NCBI GenBank assembly: GCA_938009735.1
Contig: CALLIG010000156.1
Location: 1 to 36,439 of the forward strand
Origin: an uncultured Flavobacteriaceae bacterium
GTDB lineage: Bacteria > Bacteroidota > Bacteroidia > Flavobacteriales > Flavobacteriaceae
Reading direction: 5' to 3'
DNA length: 36,439 nucleotides
Positions 8,181 through 16,603 of the stretch are shown piece by piece (within the stretch, counting starts at the first letter, position 1; the number at the start of each line of letters is the position of its first letter). The notes under the pieces are model-generated. The model worked only from the letters and a program-made list of their open reading frames with translations. It made no database searches and was not told the DNA's origin. The position numbers were made by a program, and so were the translations under genes.

Positions 8181-9431
8181 ATGAACAAGCAAGACTATAA
8201 AATACATGTCATTGGCGCAGGAGTAAGTGGTCTTATTGCTGCCAAAGTTTTAGAAGATCATGGGTATTATCCTATTATACTTGAAGCAACCGATCGTGTT
8301 GGAGGTCGTGTAAAAACCGATCTTATAGAAGATTACCAACTTGACCATGGTTTTCAAGTGTTACTTACAGCTTATCCCGCTGCACAGAAATATTTAAATC
8401 TTGATGCGCTAGAATTACAGAAGTTTTTACCTGGTACAACTATATTTAATAGTGGTAAGAAACAGACTATTGGTGACCCTTTAAGGAATTTATCCTTACT
8501 ATTCCCAACCTTATTTTCAAGTATAGGAACGTTTTCAGACAAATTAAAGATCTTAAAACTCAATAGGCTTTTAAAGAAAACTACGTTAGATGAAATTTTT
8601 TCAAAAACAGAAAAAACCACATATCAATATTTAGTAGATTTTGGATTTTCTTCAGAAATGATTTCTCAATTTTTTACTCCTTTCTTTAGTGGAATATTTC
8701 TAGAATCACAATTAGAGACCTCAAGTAGAATGTTTGAGTTTGTTTACAAAATGTTTGGAGAAGGTTTTGCAGCATTACCGAAAGCTGGTATTGAAGCCAT
8801 ACCAATGCAACTCAAAGCCAATTTAAAAGAGACCAATTTTCGATTTGACACAAAGGTAACAGCTGTAAAAGATGGTAAAATATTTCTTGATGATACTACT
8901 GAACTTGAGAGTCATTTTACGGTGATTGCCACAGCACCAAGTAAATTAGTTGCCAATTTAAAAAATCAAGATACCCAATGGAAATCTTGCGACACCTTAT
9001 ATTTTGAGACTGATAAGAACCTTATTGAGAAACCACTTATTGGTTTAGTTGCAGATAAAGATGCACTTATTAATAATATATTTTATCATACCAGCATTGC
9101 CTCAAAATCTAGTGGTGCAAAAGAATTAGTATCTGTTACTATTGTCAAAAATCACGATTTATCAGAAGATGCTCTTAGAATTCGAATTCAACAGGAATTA
9201 CAAGACTATTGCGGCATAACCTCCTGTAAATTTATTAAACACTATCATATTCCTCAGGCGTTACCAAAATTAAATGAATTGCAAAATGAAATGCTACCTT
9301 CAGAGACAAGATTGACAACCGGTATCTTCTTAGCTGGGGATATGCAACTTAATGGATCATTAAATGCTGCGATGATAGCCGGAGAAAGAGCAGCACTTGG
9401 TATTATTGAAACACTTACTAATTCGATTTAA
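8181..9431 (+). CDS. NAD(P)/FAD-dependent oxidoreductase, amine-oxidase-like
   Basis: A 416-aa flavoenzyme of the amine oxidase/protoporphyrinogen oxidase/phytoene desaturase superfamily. The dinucleotide-binding motif is VIGAGVSGLIAAKVLEDHG (about 10-28), followed by EATDRVGGRVKTD, the FAD-contacting GG-R motif. The C-terminal FAD motif is TTGIFLAGDMQLNGSLNAAMIAGERAA. The middle, substrate-binding part (FFSGIFLE, GEGFAALPKAGIEAIP) resembles carotenoid or porphyrin oxidoreductase relatives, but the substrate cannot be told. No signal peptide. Similar FAD enzymes occur beside photolyase and SDR genes in other bacteria, so a link to the upstream cluster is plausible despite the peroxidase gene in between. 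Confidence 0.85.
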   Translation: MNKQDYKIHVIGAGVSGLIAAKVLEDHGYYPIILEATDRVGGRVKTDLIEDYQLDHGFQVLLTAYPAAQKYLNLDALELQKFLPGTTIFNSGKKQTIGDPLRNLSLLFPTLFSSIGTFSDKLKILKLNRLLKKTTLDEIFSKTEKTTYQYLVDFGFSSEMISQFFTPFFSGIFLESQLETSSRMFEFVYKMFGEGFAALPKAGIEAIPMQLKANLKETNFRFDTKVTAVKDGKIFLDDTTELESHFTVIATAPSKLVANLKNQDTQWKSCDTLYFETDKNLIEKPLIGLVADKDALINNIFYHTSIASKSSGAKELVSVTIVKNHDLSEDALRIRIQQELQDYCGITSCKFIKHYHIPQALPKLNELQNEMLPSETRLTTGIFLAGDMQLNGSLNAAMIAGERAALGIIETLTNSI

Positions 9432-9446
9432 ACAGAAAGTGTAGTG

Positions 9447-9809
9447 CTAGCTAATAGCTTCATATTGTTTTAGAAGCTCCAATGAAGTATAGTCTAATGC
9501 CTTTTGAGATGTTCCTTCTAGAATTACTTTTGGCGCGAAGCCTGCTTTTTCAGCCGCTAACCATCGCGATATACATAGGCACCATTTCGAACCCGCAACG
9601 AGTCCAGGAAACTGCCATTGCGGTTTAGGAGTGCTTAAATCATTTCCTTTTGATTTGGTATACGCTAAGAATTCGGTAGTCATAATTGCACATACAACAT
9701 GCGTTCCTGCGTCTTGAGATATCGTACGACAGAATCCATCTCTAAAATATCCTGTTACAGGATCAGTACAACACGGCTCTAGTTTAGTACCTAGAACATT
9801 TAATTCCAT
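9447..9809 (-). CDS. DUF2237 family protein
   Basis: A 120-aa cysteine-containing protein starting MELNVLGTKLEPCCTDPVTGYFRDGFC, then GTHVVCAIMTTEFLAYTKSKGNDLSTP, FPGLVAGSKWCLCISRWLAA and GFAPKVILEGTSQKAL. This is the clear DUF2237 signature, a compact family of unknown function found across bacteria and algae. The CC, WCLC and FC motifs may bind metal or be redox-active; that is inference. It follows the 75-aa gene by 3 nt on the minus strand, so the two form one unit, and it is convergent with the FAD enzyme. Confidence 0.92.
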   Translation of the reverse strand: MELNVLGTKLEPCCTDPVTGYFRDGFCRTISQDAGTHVVCAIMTTEFLAYTKSKGNDLSTPKPQWQFPGLVAGSKWCLCISRWLAAEKAGFAPKVILEGTSQKALDYTSLELLKQYEAIS

Positions 9810-9812
9810 GTA

Positions 9813-10040
9813 TTAAAATGAAGACTCTGGTCTTCCTTTTAAACGTTTTTCAATTTTCTTTTTCTTAACAGTTAAACGCTTCATCATATCCATTACACTA
9901 TCATCCTTAGATTCTTTAAAAATCTCATTTAATGCAAGTATTAGACGCTTAGCCTCTCTTGAAGCATTTACTCTGTCACTAGTGGTCATATTGCTCATCT
10001 TAGCCTTCTCAAATTCTAGCGCTTCGTTCATTAAGTCCAT
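9813..10040 (-). CDS. Small conserved helical protein, function unknown
   Basis: A 75-aa protein: MDLMNEALEFEKAKMSN, SDRVNASREAKRLILALNEIF, then a basic end KKKKIEKRLKGRPESSF. It is strongly charged and probably all-helical, with no membrane segment. I recognise the pattern as a hypothetical protein conserved in Flavobacteriaceae but know no function. It is the first gene of a two-gene unit with DUF2237. The initiator could be M1 or M4; M1 is used here. Confidence 0.75.
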   Translation of the reverse strand: MDLMNEALEFEKAKMSNMTTSDRVNASREAKRLILALNEIFKESKDDSVMDMMKRLTVKKKKIEKRLKGRPESSF

Positions 10041-10066
10041 AATCTCTTTTTCGTTCGTTTAATTTA

Positions 10067-10074
10067 CAAATTTA
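10067..10074 (-). promoter_or_regulatory. Candidate -7 box for the small protein/DUF2237 unit
   Basis: On the minus strand the sequence reads TAAATTTG, a match to TAnnTTTG, 26 nt before the start codon. The rest of the 235-nt divergent gap up to 10275 shows no ORF or hairpin I would call. Confidence 0.5.
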
Positions 10075-10275
10075 GTTAAACATAATACATTTTTAAATTG
10101 TAAACTATTGATTGTGTTAATTTTGTTATTGTTTACCTTGATACCATGCAATTATAATAAAATAGTTTTACTCAGGAGCTCAAAGTAGATAACTTCTAAT
10201 AAGTAGGTGATCACTATTAAACAAAGTCATAACTAATTTACATACCACTACAATTATTTTCAGTAATTTTCCGCC

Positions 10276-11283
10276 ATGCAGCAACCTTTGGTGAGCATTT
10301 TAATTCCCTTCAAAAACACCGTTGACTTTCTTGATGAATGTCTTGAATCTATAAGCAACCAAACCTATAAAAACTTTGAGGTTATTGCCGTAAATGATCA
10401 TTCTACAGATGAAAGTAAAGTTGAAGCATTGACATTCCAGAAAAATGATGCAAGAATACAGGTGCTAGACAATGCAGGTAATGGAATCATCCCTGCTCTT
10501 CAAACAGCGTATAAACAAAGTAAAGGCCAATTCATCACCAGAATGGATGCTGATGATATTATGACACCAATTAAGTTAAAGGTCATGGTCGATAATCTTC
10601 AAAAACACGGTGCTAGACATTTAGCAGTTGGTCAAGTAAAGTACTTTTCTTCTAACGGAATTAGCGATGGATACGCACGCTATGAATCATGGCTAAATCA
10701 ATTAACTCAAAGTGGCACTAACTATTCAGAAATCTATAAAGAATGTGTTATCCCCTCACCTTGCTGGATGGCTTATCGAGAGGATTTAGATCTTTGTGGC
10801 GCTTTCGATTCAGAACGATATCCTGAAGATTATGATTTAGCGTTTCGTTTTTATGAAAACAGATTGAAATGTATTCCCTCTTCAGAAATGTTGCATTATT
10901 GGCGTGATTATGATCATCGAACCTCACGTACTAGCGATCACTACGCTGAAAACTATTTTCTAGAGATAAAACTCCATTATTTTTTGAAATTAAATCATGT
11001 CCATAAAAGACCTCTCGTAGTTTGGGGTGCCGGAACTAAAGGGAAAAATATAGCAAAAAGCCTCATAGAAAAACAAATCGATTTTTACTGGGTATGCGAC
11101 AATGCGAACAAAATAGGAAAAGATATTTATGGTCAAAAAATGCTGCACTACTCTGCTTTAGAGGAACTAAAAAATCCTCAGACCATTATTACTGTAGCAA
11201 ATAGAGATGCTCAAACTATGATTTATGATTTTCTATCTGGTCTTCTGCAAGAAAATATGCAAGACTATTTTTTCTTTTGTTAA
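10276..11283 (+). CDS. Family 2 glycosyltransferase with C-terminal nucleotide-binding-like domain
   Basis: A 335-aa protein. The N-terminal GT-A domain opens LVSILIPFKNTVDFLDECLESISNQTY, has NDHSTDES and the metal-binding motif RMDADDIM (about 91-98), then PSPCWMAYRED and YPEDYDLAFRF as the acceptor-side motifs. It would transfer a sugar from a nucleotide sugar to a glycan or lipid. After about residue 235 a second segment begins, LVVWGAGTKGKNIAKSLIEKQIDFYWVCDNANKIGKDIYG. It looks like a Rossmann-type GxGxxG domain similar to those at the end of some sugar-modifying enzymes. The gene stands alone, with an upstream divergent gap and the BatA promoter behind it. Confidence 0.85.
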   Translation: MQQPLVSILIPFKNTVDFLDECLESISNQTYKNFEVIAVNDHSTDESKVEALTFQKNDARIQVLDNAGNGIIPALQTAYKQSKGQFITRMDADDIMTPIKLKVMVDNLQKHGARHLAVGQVKYFSSNGISDGYARYESWLNQLTQSGTNYSEIYKECVIPSPCWMAYREDLDLCGAFDSERYPEDYDLAFRFYENRLKCIPSSEMLHYWRDYDHRTSRTSDHYAENYFLEIKLHYFLKLNHVHKRPLVVWGAGTKGKNIAKSLIEKQIDFYWVCDNANKIGKDIYGQKMLHYSALEELKNPQTIITVANRDAQTMIYDFLSGLLQENMQDYFFFC

Positions 11284-11360
11284 CCCTTATTACTTTAGCA
11301 AGTCCTTTTTTTAAAGTGTCTTTTGTCATAAAGCACAGCGGTCTTTTGTCTTTTTTGAAT

Positions 11361-11368
11361 TATATTTG
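11361..11368 (+). promoter_or_regulatory. Candidate -7 box for the BatA gene
   Basis: TATATTTG fits TAnnTTTG and ends 17 nt before ATG 11386. A 10-nt direct repeat (GTCTTTTGTC at 11318 and 11341) lies just upstream. Confidence 0.5.
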
Positions 11369-11385
11369 CCAAATCAAAATTGGGA

Positions 11386-13305
11386 ATGCAGTTTAAACAT
11401 CCAGAACTTCTTTGGGCCTTTTTTCTACTACTGATTCCGATATTTATCCATCTTTTTCAACTTCGAAAATTTAAAAAAACTCCCTTTACAAACGTAAAGT
11501 TCTTGCAAAAGGTAGTTGCTGAATCAAGACGAAGTAGCTCGCTAAAAAAATGGTTACTCCTTTTTACTAGAATGCTGTTATTTGCCGGTTTAATTCTGGC
11601 TTTTGCACAACCATTCTTTGCTGAAAAATCAGCTTTAAAAACCAAAGAAACAGTTATTTATTTAGATGATTCTTTTAGCATGCAAGCGAAAGCTAATAAT
11701 GCTTCTTTATTAGAAAATGCAGTTCAAGAGCTGATTACATCAGTACCTGAAAATCAAAAAATAAGTGTATTCACCAATCAAAGCGTGTTCAAAAACGTTA
11801 CGGTAAAAAGTTTACAAAATGACTTATTAGGTCTAGTACCAACATCGAAGCAATTAAGTCTTGATGACATTTACTTAAAAGCAAACACCTTCTTTACATC
11901 TGATGAAAGTGTAATTAAAAATCTTGTGCTGATTTCTGATTTTCAGCAAAGTATGGCTCAAAAAACTATGGACTCCTCGACTACAGTTGTGAAGCATCTG
12001 GTTCGAATGGGTGCCGGAAATTTAGAAAATGTTTCTATCGATTCTGTTTACATAAACACGCAAGGATTAGAAAATATAGAACTTACAGCCCTTATCTCAA
12101 CAAATTCTGATTTAGAAAGTATTCCAGTTTCTCTTTTTAATGGTGAAAGCTTAATCGCTAAAACAGCTGCCACTTTTTCAAAAAACAAAAAAGCCAAAGT
12201 AAATTTCACGCTTCCAAAACAGGAGGCCATAAAAGGTAAAATAGAATTATCAGATTCCGGCTTGGCCTATGACAATCAATTCTATTTTAATATCGATTCC
12301 AAAGAAAAAATAAAAGTACTTGCCATTGGTAGCGAAAAAAGTGATTACTTAGAACGAGTATTTAGCAATGACGATTTCAAGTTCATCTCATATTCTCTTA
12401 AGCGTTTAAATTATAGCGATTTGAATGATCAAAATTTAATCATTTTAAATGAACTAGAAAGCATCCCCAACGCTCTTGCGACCAGTTTAAGATCGTTTAC
12501 TCAGAATAATGGAAACCTCATTATCATACCGAATACTCAAATTGATTTTAATTCTTATAACCAACTAGCTTCCAATTTTTTTGCGACTAACTTTACACAA
12601 AAGGTAAACTATGAACGAGAAATCACGAACATATCTTTCTCGCATCCGTTGTATAAAAATGTTTTTGAAAAAAATGTGAGCAACTTTCAATACCCAAAAG
12701 TGTCTCAATATTTTAGAGTAAAAACACAAGCGCCGAATATTTTGGCGTATCAAGACAAAGATCCATTTCTGTTTGGCTCTAGCCGTGTTTTTATATTTAC
12801 TGCATCGCTTTCAACGGAAAATTCCAACTTTAAAAATTCTCCATTAATAGTGCCAACTCTTTATAATATGGGCATTAACAGCTTAAAGTTACCAGACCTG
12901 TATTACTCGTTAGGCTCTACGACATCTGTTGATATTCCGGTTCAATTAACCAAAGACCGTGTTTTAAAAGTGGCCAAAGATGGACTTGAATTTATTCCGC
13001 AACAGAAATCGTTTGCAAACAAAGTGTCGCTCTCTTTTTATGAAAATCCGAAATCAGATGGAATTTTTAGCGTAACGAGTGAAGAAACCTTGCATAAAAA
13101 TCTAAGCTTTAATTACACCAGGGCAGAAAGTGAACTTAATTATCTTGATGTAAACAACATCAAAGGCGCTTCTGTAAATGACTCTGTTCAAAATTTGTTC
13201 GAGCAAATGGAAAATGACAATGCTATAAATGAGCTTTGGAAATGGTTTGTTATTTTAGCTTTGTTATTTATGCTAATTGAAGTGTTAATACAAAAATACC
13301 TGTAA
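11386..13305 (+). CDS. BatA-domain membrane protein
   Basis: A 639-aa membrane-anchored protein. ATG 11386 (MQFKHPELLWAFFLLLIPIFIHLFQLRKF) is the natural family start; the track's TTG is two codons earlier. The N-terminal double-transmembrane BatA region has two helices, ELLWAFFLLLIPIFIHLFQL and WLLLFTRMLLFAGLILAF, joined by a cytosolic RKFKKTPFTNVKFL loop. It is followed by a von Willebrand A-like beginning (VIYLDDSFSMQA, a MIDAS-type DxSxS) and a long extracytoplasmic part. A last helix, WFVILALLFMLIEVLIQ, precedes the C-terminus. BatA proteins of Bacteroides are tied to aerotolerance, and the exact role of this flavobacterial form is unknown. Its TAATG overlap couples it to the dihydroorotase homologue. 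Confidence 0.85.
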   Translation: MQFKHPELLWAFFLLLIPIFIHLFQLRKFKKTPFTNVKFLQKVVAESRRSSSLKKWLLLFTRMLLFAGLILAFAQPFFAEKSALKTKETVIYLDDSFSMQAKANNASLLENAVQELITSVPENQKISVFTNQSVFKNVTVKSLQNDLLGLVPTSKQLSLDDIYLKANTFFTSDESVIKNLVLISDFQQSMAQKTMDSSTTVVKHLVRMGAGNLENVSIDSVYINTQGLENIELTALISTNSDLESIPVSLFNGESLIAKTAATFSKNKKAKVNFTLPKQEAIKGKIELSDSGLAYDNQFYFNIDSKEKIKVLAIGSEKSDYLERVFSNDDFKFISYSLKRLNYSDLNDQNLIILNELESIPNALATSLRSFTQNNGNLIIIPNTQIDFNSYNQLASNFFATNFTQKVNYEREITNISFSHPLYKNVFEKNVSNFQYPKVSQYFRVKTQAPNILAYQDKDPFLFGSSRVFIFTASLSTENSNFKNSPLIVPTLYNMGINSLKLPDLYYSLGSTTSVDIPVQLTKDRVLKVAKDGLEFIPQQKSFANKVSLSFYENPKSDGIFSVTSEETLHKNLSFNYTRAESELNYLDVNNIKGASVNDSVQNLFEQMENDNAINELWKWFVILALLFMLIEVLIQKYL

Positions 13306-14561
13306 TGAATATACTCTTAAAAAATGCGATTATTGTAGCTGCTAACAACAAGAGTTTACATTTAAAAAAGCGCGATATTCTAGTTAAAAATGGAGTTATT
13401 GATACTATTGCGACAAAAATAAATCCCCCATCGAAAACCAAAATAGTCACCTATAAAAACCTTCATGTTTCTATAGGCTGGTTTGACACTAGTGTAAGTT
13501 TCGGTGAGCCTGGTTATGAAGAACGTGAGACTATAGCGAACGGATTACTAACCGCAGCCAAAAGTGGTTTTACTGATGTTGTATTGAACCCAAACGCACA
13601 CCCAGTACCTGATAGCAGTTCTGATATAGTCTTTTTGAAAAATGCTGCAAATGGGCAGGCTACAAATTTGCATCCAATGGGAACCCTAACAGTTAAAGCG
13701 GAAGGAAAAGATCTCGCTGAGCTATATGATATGCAAAGTTCTGGTGCTGTTGCTTTTTATGACTATAAACATCCTATAGAAAATTCAAATCTTTTAAAAA
13801 TAGCTTTGCAATATGCGCAAAACTTTGACGGACTAGTCTGCTCTTTTCCGATGGATGTGAAAATTGCTGGCAAGGGTATCGTTAATGAAGGAGAAGTATC
13901 TACCAAAATGGGACTCAAAGGAATTCCTACTCTAGCGGAAGACTTACAGATCGCCAGAGACCTTTTTATTCTAGAATATTCAGGTGGAAAACTTCACATA
14001 CCTACGATTTCAACAGCCAATGCGGTGAAGCTAATCGCGGATGCCAAGAAAAAAGGTCTAGATGTCACATGTAGCGTTGCTATTCATAATATTAGCCTAA
14101 CAGATGATAAACTAGAAGAATACGACTCTAATTTTAAAGTGATGCCACCTCTTAGAACATCTAAAGATGTTAAGGCACTTCAAAAGGGGTTAAAAGATGG
14201 TGTTATTGATTTTGTAACATCAGACCATACGCCCATGAATATTGAAGAGAAAAGAGTGGAATTTGACAATGCCTCCTTTGGAACAACTGGACTAGAAAGT
14301 GCCTTTGGAGTACTAAATACTATTTTCGGTCTAGAAACAAGTGTTGAGATTTTAACTAGAGGCCATGAACGATTTCAATTAGAACGCCCTGAAATTAGAG
14401 AAGGTGCTGCAGCTTGTCTAACCCTTTTCGAAAATGACGAAGCCTTTACTTTTGACGAAACTCATGTGCATTCTACCTCTCAGAATAGTATGTTTATTCA
14501 GCAAGATTTAAAGGGAAATCCTTACGGAGTAATAAATGGCACCGAAGCAATTTTATCGTAG
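13305..14561 (+). CDS. pyrC: Dihydroorotase homologue, probably non-catalytic
   Basis: A 418-aa amidohydrolase of the dihydroorotase family (third step of pyrimidine synthesis). Family landmarks are IGWFDTSVSFGEPGYEERETIANG, TDVVLNPNAHPVPDS, KAEGKDLAELYDM, LKGIPTLAEDLQIARD, LHIPTISTANAVKLI and DFVTSDHTPMNIEEK. In active enzymes the first of these is DxHxHxREPG, with two zinc-binding His; here they are Thr and Ser. The second His of the HxxH near HIST is also replaced by Thr. The Asp of SDHTP is kept. This pattern resembles the inactive PyrC-prime partner of aspartate transcarbamoylase in other bacteria. It overlaps BatA by one base. The gene symbol is the conventional name, not a claim of activity. 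Confidence 0.85.
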   Translation: MNILLKNAIIVAANNKSLHLKKRDILVKNGVIDTIATKINPPSKTKIVTYKNLHVSIGWFDTSVSFGEPGYEERETIANGLLTAAKSGFTDVVLNPNAHPVPDSSSDIVFLKNAANGQATNLHPMGTLTVKAEGKDLAELYDMQSSGAVAFYDYKHPIENSNLLKIALQYAQNFDGLVCSFPMDVKIAGKGIVNEGEVSTKMGLKGIPTLAEDLQIARDLFILEYSGGKLHIPTISTANAVKLIADAKKKGLDVTCSVAIHNISLTDDKLEEYDSNFKVMPPLRTSKDVKALQKGLKDGVIDFVTSDHTPMNIEEKRVEFDNASFGTTGLESAFGVLNTIFGLETSVEILTRGHERFQLERPEIREGAAACLTLFENDEAFTFDETHVHSTSQNSMFIQQDLKGNPYGVINGTEAILS

Positions 14562-14601
14562 CTTTAGTGTTATTAACAAATAACTTTAAAACCAACCAAT
14601 T

Positions 14602-15009
14602 ATGATTATTTACGGAATTACACTTATTATTTTAGGAATTTTAGCAGTACCCTCTTTGCTTTTATCAAGAAAACCAGACGCTAAAGAACTTTTAGATAAA
14701 ATAACACCGTTTCAAGGGTGGATTGGCCTAGCATTTTGTTTGTGGGGAATTTGGGGTATTATAAGTGCAGTACTAAATATGGGTGCGATGGGAACAGGAT
14801 GGATTCTTGGTTTAGCCGTAAGTATTGTAACCGCTGTATTAGGTTTCTTACTTGGATACGGAATGATAAACCAATTACTATTATCGAAGAATGAGGAGGC
14901 TAAAGAAAAAGGAGCTGAATTACTTGCCAAACTAGCACCATTGCAGGGAAAATTTGGAATGGCAGCGATTATTCTTGGTATAATATATATTGTATTTAGC
15001 ATATTATAG
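14602..15009 (+). CDS. Four-helix membrane protein with internal repeat
   Basis: A 135-aa hydrophobic protein with four predicted helices. Two halves repeat one pattern: [28 protein letters not shown] and [29 protein letters not shown] share ELLxKxxPxQGxxG followed by a helix. The middle carries a glycine-rich pair ([25 protein letters not shown]). This suggests duplication of a two-helix unit, with the conserved PxQG loop facing the same side twice. I do not recognise a function. It lies 40 nt after the dihydroorotase homologue and ends in a hairpin terminator, so it closes that operon. Confidence 0.82.
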   Translation: MIIYGITLIILGILAVPSLLLSRKPDAKELLDKITPFQGWIGLAFCLWGIWGIISAVLNMGAMGTGWILGLAVSIVTAVLGFLLGYGMINQLLLSKNEEAKEKGAELLAKLAPLQGKFGMAAIILGIIYIVFSIL

Positions 15010-15037
15010 AAAAATCATAAACTGAATAATTTAAAAT

Positions 15038-15065
15038 AGAGATCCTTCTGGGGTCTCTTTTTTTT
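15038..15065 (+). terminator. Rho-independent terminator
   Basis: An 8-bp stem AGAGATCC / GGGTCTCT with one G-T pair is followed by eight or more T. It ends the BatA, PyrC-like and membrane protein operon. Its T tract merges into the -33 element of the next gene. Confidence 0.85.
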
Positions 15066-15094
15066 GTGCATCATTTTAAGTTCACCTATTTTTG
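15063..15094 (+). promoter_or_regulatory. Bacteroidota promoter giving a near-leaderless transcript
   Basis: TTTG (15063-15066), 20 nt, then TATTTTTG (15087-15094) is a full match to the Bacteroidota housekeeping promoter. The ATG begins at 15099, so transcription should start at or within a few bases of the start codon. Confidence 0.72.
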
Positions 15095-15098
15095 ACAG

Positions 15099-15422
15099 AT
15101 GGACGAAACAACACCAGGTAAAACTACCGCAATAGTTGCCTATTTTACATTAATAGGCTCATTAATAGCCTTAAGTATGAATAACGAGCCGAAGCATGAA
15201 TTTGCACGTTTTCATACACGACAAGCTTTTGGTCTGCATATTATGTTTTTAGGTCTTGCACTTTTTTTAAGCTATGCCTTTAATGAATACGCCTGGTACG
15301 GACTTTATATACTTTATATGGTATTATGGGGCTATGGTTTTGTTGGAGCTTTAACGGATAAAAAACAAGAAGTTCCAGTATTAGGTCCTTACTTTCAAAA
15401 ATGGTTTACTTTCATTCAATAA
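15099..15422 (+). CDS. Tic20/DUF4870-like small membrane protein
   Basis: A 107-aa protein with three or four membrane helices: TAIVAYFTLIGSLIAL, AFGLHIMFLGLALFLSYAF and WYGLYILYMVLWGYGFVGAL. The loop MNNEPKHEFARFHTRQA, with its HTRQA motif before the second helix, and the end VPVLGPYFQKWF match the DUF4870/Tic20-like import-component superfamily. Function in bacteria is unknown. The start follows a strong promoter directly, and the esterase begins 6 nt after the stop, so the two are co-transcribed. Confidence 0.8.
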   Translation: MDETTPGKTTAIVAYFTLIGSLIALSMNNEPKHEFARFHTRQAFGLHIMFLGLALFLSYAFNEYAWYGLYILYMVLWGYGFVGALTDKKQEVPVLGPYFQKWFTFIQ

Positions 15423-15428
15423 GATTAT

Positions 15429-16088
15429 ATGACAACAGCTCCTTTATCCTTAGAACATTTAATTAGACCATCTAGCTTAGCAACAGGAAAGCCTCCTGTG
15501 CTTTTTATGTTCCATGGATATGGAAGTAATGAGGAGGATTTATTTTCTTTTGCCCCAGAATTACAACCTGAATTTTGTGTGATTTCAGTTCGTGCCCCCT
15601 ACCCTATGGAACCAATGGGTAACGCTTGGTACGCAATAAATTTTGACGCAGAAAATGGCAAATGGAGCGATGATGAACAAGCTAAATCTTCGATAGTTAA
15701 AATTGTTCACTTTATTGATGAAGCCTGCAAAGCTTATGGTTTAGATGATGAAAATGTCACCCTACTTGGTTTTAGTCAAGGTACAATTCTTAGCTATGCA
15801 GTTGGAATTTCATATCCTGAAAAAATAAATAATATAGTTGCCTTAAGCGGATATATTAATGAAAATATTCTCATCGAAAATTATACACATAAGTCACATA
15901 AGAACCTTAAAATATATGCCTCTCATGGACAGGTAGATCAGGTGATTCCGCCAGAATGGGCGCAAAGAGCTCCTGATTTTTTAGCGAAATTGAATATTGA
16001 ACATATGTATGAAGAATTTCCTGTTGGTCATGGAGTTGCCCCACAAAATTTCTACGCGTTCAAAAAATGGTTAAATAATAAGTTTTAG
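15429..16088 (+). CDS. Alpha/beta hydrolase (phospholipase/carboxylesterase family)
   Basis: A 219-aa serine hydrolase of the acyl-protein thioesterase/carboxylesterase group. The oxyanion motif is FMFHGYGSNEEDLF (about 26-39), the nucleophile elbow GFSQG (about 114-118), the acid in SHGQVDQVIP and the His in FPVGHGVAPQ. No signal peptide, so it is cytoplasmic and acts on short ester or thioester substrates that cannot be named. It is the second gene of a pair with the Tic20-like gene. Its last 4 nt overlap the end of the convergent minus-strand gene. Confidence 0.9.
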   Translation: MTTAPLSLEHLIRPSSLATGKPPVLFMFHGYGSNEEDLFSFAPELQPEFCVISVRAPYPMEPMGNAWYAINFDAENGKWSDDEQAKSSIVKIVHFIDEACKAYGLDDENVTLLGFSQGTILSYAVGISYPEKINNIVALSGYINENILIENYTHKSHKNLKIYASHGQVDQVIPPEWAQRAPDFLAKLNIEHMYEEFPVGHGVAPQNFYAFKKWLNNKF

Positions 16089-16579
16089 AAAGTACTAGCG
16101 TATAATAAATGGCTAGTTAGCGTGAAATCAACACCTAAATCATCTTTAAGCTCATAATATAAGATCATCTCACCCCAATGTTTTCCATCGGTAAACTCGG
16201 CTAAAATCCATTTATGGTTGAGAACTTTAATCTTGTTTATTTTAAAATCTCCCTCCATGCCTTCATACGGCACTAATGGGTTGTTTCCCTTTGTTTCATT
16301 AGTCTCTAATAATTTATCCGCAATGTATCGCTCAGGGTTTTCAACGTTCAAATGCGCATAATTCTCCATGGCATAATCATTATTCTCTAAAGAAAAATGT
16401 TGCACGTCAAGGACCTTAATATTAAGCTGTTGTACAGAATCTTTAAGACTAACTATTTCACTCTTCAACTTATCAATTGATGCATCTTTACTATCAGCTA
16501 ATTTGCCACTACTACGAAATAAGTAAATTGCAATTAAACTAGCAAAGGCAAACAGGTACATGAATATTTTGTTCTTCAT
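16085..16579 (-). CDS. Membrane-anchored coiled-coil protein, function unknown
   Basis: A 164-aa protein. An N-terminal signal anchor (KIFMYLFAFASLIAIYLF) is followed by a coiled-coil stretch, DASIDKLKSEIVSLKDSVQQLNIKVLD. A globular end contains KWILAEFTDGKHWGEMILYYELKDDLGVDF. I do not recognise the family beyond the impression that it recurs in Flavobacteriaceae. The topology puts the globular part in the periplasm. It follows the MBL gene by 24 nt on the same strand, so both likely share a transcript. Confidence 0.75.
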   Translation of the reverse strand: MKNKIFMYLFAFASLIAIYLFRSSGKLADSKDASIDKLKSEIVSLKDSVQQLNIKVLDVQHFSLENNDYAMENYAHLNVENPERYIADKLLETNETKGNNPLVPYEGMEGDFKINKIKVLNHKWILAEFTDGKHWGEMILYYELKDDLGVDFTLTSHLLYASTF

Positions 16580-16603
16580 CAGATATATTTTAAATCGTAT
16601 TTC

